Origin: Astragalus membranaceus
Lineage: Eukaryota > Streptophyta > Magnoliopsida > Fabales > Fabaceae
NCBI GenBank assembly: GCA_039519185.1
Contig: CM076850.1
Coordinates: forward strand, 91,695,471 to 91,759,470
Reading direction: 5' to 3'
Length of the DNA stretch: 64,000 nt
In this document: positions 59,801 to 64,000 of the stretch, piece by piece
How positions within the stretch are numbered: the stretch's first letter is position 1
How the letters are laid out: every line of letters starts with the position of its first letter
Program-made: the position numbers and the translations under genes
The notes under the pieces: generated by a model
Database searches by the model: none
Told to the model about the DNA's origin: nothing
Seen by the model: only the letters and a program-made list of their open reading frames with translations

Positions 59801-62800
59801 AAGCGATTGGCCTTTGAAAACTGAAGATTTGGGTTCGGGGGTCGGTTATGCGTGGGGAAGGTACGAGCACCCCACACATCCTCTCTACTAAGAGGGAACC
59901 TTTAATTAAAAGTGTGGTTTTAGTGTGTTGGTTTGAAAATACTTTAATCTTGCCTCTCTACTTCTTATTGAAAAAAAATGCATTGAAAAAGACTTGGTGA
60001 AAATGTTATTTATGTGAAAGAAAGGAGAAAAAAAGGGGGTTTTTTAGAGAAAAAAGTGCTTGACGGGGGTTACGACCCGCTCCTACGTATCTCCCAGTGC
60101 GATGGAGAACTCAAAGCTTACGTAGTTCTCCTTTGTCTTTTTCTGAAAGGTTTTTGTTTTTTATCTTTTTGGTGAGTTTTCGCAATAGGACGAGCATTAG
60201 CGAGTGATTAAACTAACAAAGGCTATGGGTAATCACTGCTAAATACTCAAAAAGAGTTGTTACCTCTAGTCAGACGAACAAAGGCTCTGATTGACTATTA
60301 GTAACAACTTGTTTTTATTATATTTTCGAAAAGGTTTTCGAAGTAGGATGAGCATTAGCAAATGATTAAACTAACAAAGGTTATGGGTAATCATCGCTAA
60401 GTACTCATGTGAAATTGAAGAGCGTTCATAGAGATCAAACTAACAAAGGTTATGGGTGACCTCCATTACTTGCTCATTTTTGTTTATTGAAAATGCTTTG
60501 AAAATTAATTGGTTTGGAAAAGAGTTTTAGAAAATAAGTAAATCATTTTCAATCGAATTCTATGTCCAAAACCAAATGCAAAATGAATGAATGAAGCTCA
60601 AACATACTCAACAATCAAGCAGTCATAAACATGTAGATCACTAACTAAGATTAAGCATGCCGATATAATCAAAGAATTCAATTGTCAAAGATGCAAGACA
60701 AAGTTCTCAAAACAATTGTGTTTGTGTGTGAAGGAGAATTGCTACACAAGTTGGAAGCAATCTCAAGAGGGGCACATATGCCTCTATGCTACACATGTTG
60801 GTAGTCTTATAAGGGCACATGATTGTGTAAAAGGGTTTGTGCACAATTAAGTCAAGACATTCAAATGGCATCAAGAACAAAGAAATGCAATTGATCATAG
60901 GCATAGAGTATTCTAGGTTAGGTGAATGAACATGTGAGCAATGATGCATGATTAGGCAAGCATGTGAATGCATGAGCATACAAGAATGAATGCATGACTG
61001 AGTAGACAAGAGGATGCATGAGAGTGTCGCATAAAATAGGGATGAATGAAGATGCATGAGGGTGAAAATGTTTTGGTAAAAGGTTTAGGTAAGAAGGTGG
61101 TAAAATGTTTTTGGGTTTTGGTGTTTTGGAAATGAGATGAAATGTTTTTGGTCTTGAAAGTGGTAAAAGTATTTTGGGGTTTATTTTATAAAGTTGAAAA
61201 AGTTTGAAATGCAAATGAGAAAATGTTTTGGGGTTTTTATGCAAAGATGCAAGGGGTAAAAACTTTTAGTAAAAAGTTAGTGAAATGGTAAATTTATTTT
61301 ACTTGGAGTAGAAAGTAATTTTTTTGAAAATTAGTAAAGGTAAAAAGTGAAAAGTAAATTATTAATGAAATGGTACATGTGAAATGGTAAAAGTGAAAAA
61401 AACACAATTGAATCAAATGCACACACAAATGCAAGATCAAAATAACAAAGTTTTGAGCAAAATCTGGTCAAAAAAACATGGCCTATGGCCGAATGCAATC
61501 ATGGGCAGAATCAAGCACAATTTCATCAATTTCTTGCAACCAAATCACATCAATGAGCTCATAGGTATAAACCCTAGGATCTATGCATACATTTCTTGCT
61601 CAAACAATTGTTATTTTATCATTTATTTCAACACAAAATCAAAGAAACAAAAGCAACAAAAACCCTAGGTCTCTAATCCTCAAACCCGAGGCTATGTAAG
61701 GCATAAACCTACCAAAAATTCAACTTCAACACAAGAAATGAACAAATAAATGCATGAACAAAAAAAAACACTACATGGCCGAAGCTAAAAGAAGGGGAAA
61801 ACAAGGTTTTATTTCATGAAATTTAGTGGAAAATGTGTAGAAATGCAAGGAAAATTATTCAAACACAAGAATCTTCCCTTCAAGGCCAAGGACCCATCTC
61901 AAACACCCAAGACTCCCAATGTCCTTGTCCAATAATGTTTGAAATGAGTCCTCAAAGCTTCTTTCAAGAAGGAAAGAGGAGTAGAAGAGAGATTACATAA
62001 TGAAAATTAAAGAAAATGCAAGAGTTTGTGAGCTTACCTCTAGATCTTGCTAGAAATGAAGGAGAAGATCAAATAGAAACCAAGAACACTTGAACCTCCT
62101 CTTGAATCCCACGAAAATCACTTGATCTTGAAGGATTTGATGATGAACTTTGAAGATAATGCAAGATTAGAAGTGGATCTAGTGTAGGAATCAAGAATAA
62201 TGAAGTTTGGATGATTGAAAATTGAAGAATTGGTGGTGGAAATGGTGGGAGGTGGTCTCGGGTTTGAGAGGGAGAGGAGGAGAGGAATTGTGATCTGATT
62301 GTGTGCTAGGGTAAAATGAGAATGATCCCCCTTGATGGTCTCTTATTTTTGGTTTTATATCAGATGTAAAATTAAGGGTATAATGGACTTTGTGCTTTTG
62401 CAAACCATTGAGATTTGAGATAGAATTTGAATCAAGGGTCTAGATTGCAATGCACATGGATCAAGGGCCTGAAGAAGCACAAAATATGGGCTGGAAATGA
62501 GAGTGGCTGCGGCATTGAGGAGAGAGTGAGTGGAATTGCAAGTTGTCATGTTGTACTATACTTGACCTTTCAAAATCTCAAAGATTATTGATTATTCCTT
62601 TCTAGATAATTCCTCATTATTCATGCCACTTTGGGCCATATCCTAGGAATCAATCATTGGGCCCAAAATTCCATGATATCACCATTCCCAAAATTGATTT
62701 GATACCTCACCTTGAAGGAAATTCCCATTTTGCCATTTTCTTTGAAGTTTGACTTTTTATGCAAAAATTCATCAATGCATGCGCATAAAAATATGACCCA

Positions 62801-63827
62801 ACTCATTTTGATCCAAATAAATTCCTCCAAAGTTGCACAGTGATTTTTACTGAGAAATTATCTTTTTGGGTAAAATGACCAAAATACCCTTTTTGCTCAA
62901 AAAACCCTAATTTTGCCCCGAAGTGCATTCCAACCCTAAAAATGATTTTAAAAACTTTGGAATGCCTTTCAAGACTCAAAAATGCATGCCCATAGCACTT
63001 CTCACCTTTCAACATAATGCCACACCTCTGAAACTATTTATTTTTGTGGAAAATTAGGGTTTCGATCTAGGCGGACAAAATTAGGGTATAACACATCCTG
63101 CAATTTATTAGAATCCCAACTCGCTTAACATGATCGTGGGTCAATTATCAACAGTGCCCCAACGGTGGAGATATTCCTGAAGAATTCGAGACCTTCTTTG
63201 GTAAGCCCTTTATATTCAAGGTTCAGGTGGCCGACATCAACATCAAGCGTGGATGGCAAACTTACACTGCCAAAAAATTTACCGATAAAGTCTCTATTAT
63301 CGATGACTTTCTCCACAAAAATCTCTTACACGTAAAAGTCCCATTTCAAGTTTTACCTTCGTTGAAGTTGCACTCTTTAATCAAAACATAAATTATCATC
63401 GCATATATATCGCCATTTGAATAACTCTTTTTACCTTTGAAATTCAGAATTCCCATGAAGATCATGATTCGGAGCTTCAAAATGACTTGGCAAAGCTTGA
63501 GGAGGACAATATCGTGGTCAGTTTAGCTACGCGAGATATCATATTCCGACTGACGTAACATCTTTTTAAATCAGTATTACATACCAGTGTCATCATCTTA
63601 TATTATTGACCTCATCTTACTAACTATTTCAGATTATACTTGATAATGATACTCCCACCAAACCACATTCCGAAGTGATGGACTCAGACATTACCTCTCC
63701 GAACAATAAATCCAGCAAGCGGGCTGTTTCATCCCTCCATTCACTTGATTTTAGCAATATGGATTTTAGCCCGGAATGTGTTACCAAGATGCCAAAGAAC
63801 ACCGCCATGAATGACGATAAGGAGTAA
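41827..63827 (+). CDS. Replication protein A 70 kDa subunit-like (RPA1-like), 11 exons, Ogre element in intron 8
   Basis: Predicted exons: 41827-41976, 42074-42338, 42583-42670, 42770-42906, 43017-43101, 43204-43333, 43422-43576, 43678-43798, 63155-63331, 63448-63516 and 63633-63827. All splice sites are GT-AG and all phases match, giving 523 residues. The order is OB-fold 1 (about 5-135, KLRVRVMNLWNV, GSTYLVENLMVA), OB-fold 2 (about 139-245, GHVVQKD, CTMWGPYARRM), then a RepA-C-type domain with a C4 zinc ribbon (C309, C312, C325, C328). RPA1 binds single-stranded DNA in replication and repair. Plants carry many divergent copies, some spread by Helitrons. Intron 8 is 19,356 bp because of the Ogre insertion. 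Exon 3 choice is the least certain, since an alternative acceptor at 42414 exists. Confidence 0.85.
43835..47241 (-). repeat. Ogre 3' LTR (left copy)
   Basis: On the plus strand it runs TGTTGCGCCC...GGGTATAACA. Internal imperfect repeats GACGAGCATTAGC / ACTAACAAAGGCTATGGGT occur at 44338, 44497 and 44575. Frames in it (for example 44855-45205 and 45532-45816) recur identically in the other LTR and have no protein-family resemblance. Confidence 0.95.
47242..47258 (-). other. Ogre polypurine tract
   Basis: On the minus strand AAATAAAGAGGGGCAGC directly abuts the 3' LTR, the position of the plus-strand primer for reverse transcription. Confidence 0.85.
47259..48939 (-). other. Ogre 3' untranslated region between pol and 3' LTR
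   Basis: No long frame is present. It contains a two-copy repeat of about 57 bp (47484-47540 and 47541-47597, AACCTTCTAACGG and GAGTCCGAG blocks) and a repeat of GAGCAGCTTTCTTTTTTCTG near 48163 and 48203. Such repeats are known in this part of Ogre elements. Confidence 0.75.
48940..52386 (-). pseudogene. Ogre pol: RT, RNase H, second RNase H, integrase, with frameshifts
   Basis: After the predicted intron the frame enters RT (PVPKKDGKVRMCVDYRDLNK near 51900, MPFGLKNAGAT, catalytic YVDDM near 51550), RNase H (YYLSKKFTD, ETRYSPLEK), a second RNase H region (EYEACILGIKAALD, VYGDSALVI), and integrase (zinc motif HKCQIYAD, MWGMDIIGP, ITDNGSNLNS, then ANKNVKRI). One-base frame changes occur near 51808, 51628, 50640 and 49520. 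A TGA at about 49072 stands where Trp is expected, after which WAPKYEGPY-type sequence continues in frame to the stop at 48940. The polyprotein copies element RNA and integrates the DNA; as read, this copy cannot be made in full. Confidence 0.9.
52387..52572 (-). other. Predicted Ogre pro-pol intron, 186 bp
   Basis: On the minus strand GTAATGC (donor, 52572) to TTTCAATGCAG (acceptor, 52387) removes the gag-pro stop codon and joins FNLE to NKIIDNNN in phase. Ogre elements are known to splice an intron at this position. Confidence 0.75.
52569..56057 (-). CDS. Ogre gag-protease polyprotein
   Basis: The 1,162-residue frame is uninterrupted. A Pro/Gln-rich N-terminal region (1-215) precedes the gag domain (about 229-400, LILPPKFKPPVFDKYRG, LEWYMKL, DLTDAFIRQY, FKEYAQRWR). 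A zinc-knuckle-like CAFHVGAVGHIVENC lies near 525, and the aspartic protease at D873 (LIDNGSSLNV, then CLLGRPWIH). A G-patch follows near 1032-1060 (GYQVGKGLGKAAQGI). Gag forms the particle and the protease cuts the polyprotein. The active-site string is DNGS rather than the more usual DTG/DSG, as seen in some Tat elements. The unspliced message would stop at 52569, and splicing of the intron would extend it into pol. The start is the first ATG after ORF1. Confidence 0.92.
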   Translation of the reverse strand: MENQPDNANPGNAPPHQNDAVQGPNGQGQHNPNQENQAIRAEMDVIRGQLAEVIRVISALRDVGPTEGATAAGVNHPPSPPGPGISQALHNVQWPPYGLPLGYTPPAADASPRGGPSGTAGQAQPNPAMNDVGVGTPQVQIQIPIPSTAPGTPAGFNSPATMHPQTQGPVPQNVSHPHVTPTVVSVNNPHYGGFPQNYPEEARNQYQLLEERLRAVEGSGSQARNAHELCLVPNLILPPKFKPPVFDKYRGATCPRSHVTMYCRKMTAHARDDNLMIHCFQENLAGAPLEWYMKLEPTHIRCWKDLTDAFIRQYQYNSDLAPDRTQLQCMSKRDNESFKEYAQRWRALEAQVTPPLLDKELVSMFMETLPPFYYERLINSAASSFSDAVITGERIENGLRSGRIAQGSTPPPSQKKHFTGPHKKKEGETNAIISISGPSHGNSPQAIPIPAQAPPAQPFQSNNNNQFRNYNERKTVVFEPIPMSYTDLFNYLLANKIISTRQMKPYQPPYPRGYDANATCAFHVGAVGHIVENCKAFKYVVQDLLDAKSISFQNPNVTTNPLPGHGGPSANAIDDQGGQCLIRKVEDIQTPLKVIHAALCHCGIIEEGCARKETCSDPCWLGACEDFELILQDLLDRCVVQVGTQEKEASVSTLHSSERGFRRTIEIPCGLSPAAARPHTLVVPVPATTPTRETRVIPWSCNVQMKAEIPKSTVDVTNIAGSSGITRSGRLYAPENLRKETPKEAEERARKGKETVEVREVSDKEAQEFLKVMRQSEYRVVDQLNQTPAKISMLSLLLSSEAHRAALLKILNEAHVSHDITVNQLDGIVGNIVASNYLTFTDAELPPVGKNHNQALHISVKCGDYMLARVLIDNGSSLNVMPKSTMDKLDVDFSYLKPSSTLVRAFDGSVKEVYGEVEMPVQVGPEVFYVTFQVMDISSSYSCLLGRPWIHAAGAVPSSLHQKLKFVAEGKLIVVSGEEETLINRSPPEYYVESAEESFETAFQGLEISNAVFVSEPMLKPKWSKADLMMAKVMLRHGYQVGKGLGKAAQGIVAPVQLNGNSEKFGIGYIPTLADREKLATDRREKWLLKLRGRTPSQRRMIIGDLSQNFISAGVLYPDQVNAVEEESSASGGAASLVRRRATGKELQNWESMDFPVIFNLE
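56477..58567 (-). CDS. Ogre ORF1 protein
   Basis: This 696-residue frame precedes gag, the hallmark of Ogre elements. The first 400 residues resemble the plant-mobile-domain-like region found in Ogre ORF1 (RFYDPEIRCFLFKDFQLSP, TLEEYEQILGF, SKWGLFKQLLALIIFG). Residues about 420-600 are a long Lys/Glu-rich coiled coil. The C terminus is basic. Its function is unknown in the family. It is fully open here, which contrasts with the broken pol of the same element. The ATG at 58567 is the first in frame; a second in-frame ATG follows a few codons later (58549). Confidence 0.92.
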   Translation of the reverse strand: MKEKVSMGSKSEVVLNSRFPAVKRIDIESLKGFVALMGPEEKDLFGKAYGNLLRLLQLDVQESAIMALSRFYDPEIRCFLFKDFQLSPTLEEYEQILGFSRPKLAPYQYQKHRYTDQKFSQFLQVSVRELVLHKERKNRLTGFQLSYFESLLTTHAQASKWGLFKQLLALIIFGIVLFPQFESFIDENAIGLFLAFISKDNPINPVPAVLADTYYSYTHHRALGKKKIVCSLHVLYAWLLNHVITHQKKATDLANYALSCEVEARSAQEWVHALGDLNALKINWFTYSCWKDRPSILFQCGNFQNVPVMGTQGYINYNPSLTIRQLGYPMKNAPTQDMLIPIFLDKEDSKNQALLQKIAKAWENPVYKDKDEITKKTSEISFYQWLHERMQDASIPHRGVLSVEKEVPEPNAPIVKELREVKSTLSKVEEEKKALQGKLGKVMAEKKKLEGENKRKAEALEEANERLKKEEESKQEMKKYLKGAKDELKRSNAKTGEAMAEANEWRELCKKSLASERAAKKSLTESRQESHLVMELRRQLRSIEQERVSMEGILKEYQQALIDEREISEEVKRDLRCVERAYRQVRAESQHWHERFMALIGRIEDQEIVKDLREDIQFWKSKFSKLAWLANQAVKDIPKRLRRAEAEMFPFNTPVQVYDFVKFCKALTEELMDQAREAAATGKEKKKEEKLKAIGF
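58568..59664 (-). other. Ogre leader between primer site and ORF1
   Basis: There is no protein-like frame. Short A- and T-runs occur near 59630-59660 and a GGGAGC(T/G)(G/A)AGAAG repeat near 59340 and 59400. Confidence 0.7.
59665..59683 (-). other. Ogre primer binding site (tRNA-Arg type)
   Basis: On the minus strand TGGCGACTCTGCTGGGGAC begins two bases after the 5' LTR end. This is the tRNA-Arg complementary site used by Ogre/Tat elements. Confidence 0.88.
59686..63093 (-). repeat. Ogre 5' LTR (right copy)
   Basis: It is 3,408 bp and nearly identical to the left LTR from end to end. The few differences include single-base changes such as GGTGCG/AGTGCG near 60095 and small A/T-run indels. 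The promoter should lie in this copy, driving transcription on the minus strand, antisense to the RPA1-like gene. Confidence 0.95.
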
Positions 63828-64000
63828 TCCCATGAGAGTTATTGGATGTGGTCGGCTATGTGAAACTGTTTTTCCCAATTCCTATTTAAATCCCTCCAAG
63901 CCATCACCATATGACAATGTCTATTTCCCTTAATGTTCTGTTAAAGTTAATTACGTGCCCTTCTGTTTCATTCCACTAACGACCACAGTTGTATTATGTT
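63828..64000. other. 3' flank of the RPA1-like gene
   Basis: AT-rich sequence after the stop codon. No clear polyadenylation signal or further gene is visible before the window ends. Confidence 0.5.

Larger units (their letters stand above)
43835..63093 (-). mobile_element. Complete Ogre LTR retrotransposon (Ty3/gypsy, Tat lineage), 19,259 bp
   Basis: Two LTRs of 3,407 and 3,408 bp bound it, with the exact 5-bp duplication CATCC at 43830-43834 and 63094-63098. Read on the minus strand, the order is 5' LTR, tRNA-Arg primer site, ORF1, gag-protease, intron, RT-RNase H-second RNase H-integrase, polypurine tract, 3' LTR. Extra ORF1 before gag, a pro-pol intron, two RNase H regions and very long LTRs are the known Ogre signature. 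By eye the LTRs differ at about 24 substitutions and several indels (about 0.7%), indicating a recent insertion. ORF1 and gag-pro are open; pol is broken. Confidence 0.95.

Overview
This is a transposon-dense stretch of a flowering-plant nuclear genome, most likely a legume. The evidence is spliceosomal GT-AG introns, UGT73-type glycosyltransferases, REM-type B3 genes, and a complete 19.3 kb Ogre retrotransposon (Ty3/gypsy, Tat lineage, tRNA-Arg primer site), a family especially abundant in Fabeae and Trifolieae. The species call is inference. Only four host genes can be supported with confidence: a 5'-truncated UGT at the left edge, a full single-exon UGT (12033-13481), a B3/REM gene (38425-39447), and an RPA1-like gene whose exons lie on both sides of the Ogre element (41827-63827). 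A fifth, B3-like, gene (36596-37545) carries a frameshift.

Layout. 1-13.5 kb is a UGT pair pushed apart by nested elements. A Ty1/copia RT-RNase H remnant and a copia gag remnant share one LTR. A CACTA transposon end is inserted in that gag. A Mutator-like element (MULE, about 6.1 kb) carries a dead MURA-type transposase that is split by a 2.5 kb solo LTR with a perfect 5-bp target duplication. The upstream region of the intact UGT is present twice, once on each side of the MULE. 13.5-20.6 kb is non-coding: a foldback MULE with a 9-bp target duplication and a C-rich/G-rich core, a minisatellite, a five-copy satellite of about 345 bp, a GGTTAG-rich transposon, and a hairpin MITE. 20.4-26.4 kb holds degenerate copia sequence, one element being split inside its RT domain by a 1.29 kb solo LTR. 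27-30.5 kb is a dead Helitron RepHel gene on the minus strand with an internal deletion. 30.8-32.8 kb is a cluster of related MULE-like elements with GGTTAG/CTAACC arrays and a FAR1-type domain fragment. 32.8-35.8 kb is the 5' end (LTR, primer site, gag) of a minus-strand chromovirus-like gypsy element. 36.6-39.4 kb is the B3 pair. 41.5-63.8 kb is the RPA1-like gene with the Ogre element in intron 8.

The main biological result is the last one. All eleven predicted RPA1-like exons keep compatible phases and give a 523-codon frame. The recent Ogre insertion (5-bp duplication CATCC, LTRs differing at about 0.7% of sites by eye) turned a 92-bp intron into a 19,356-bp one without breaking the reading frame. 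I found no bacterial-style defence system, CRISPR array or rRNA gene.
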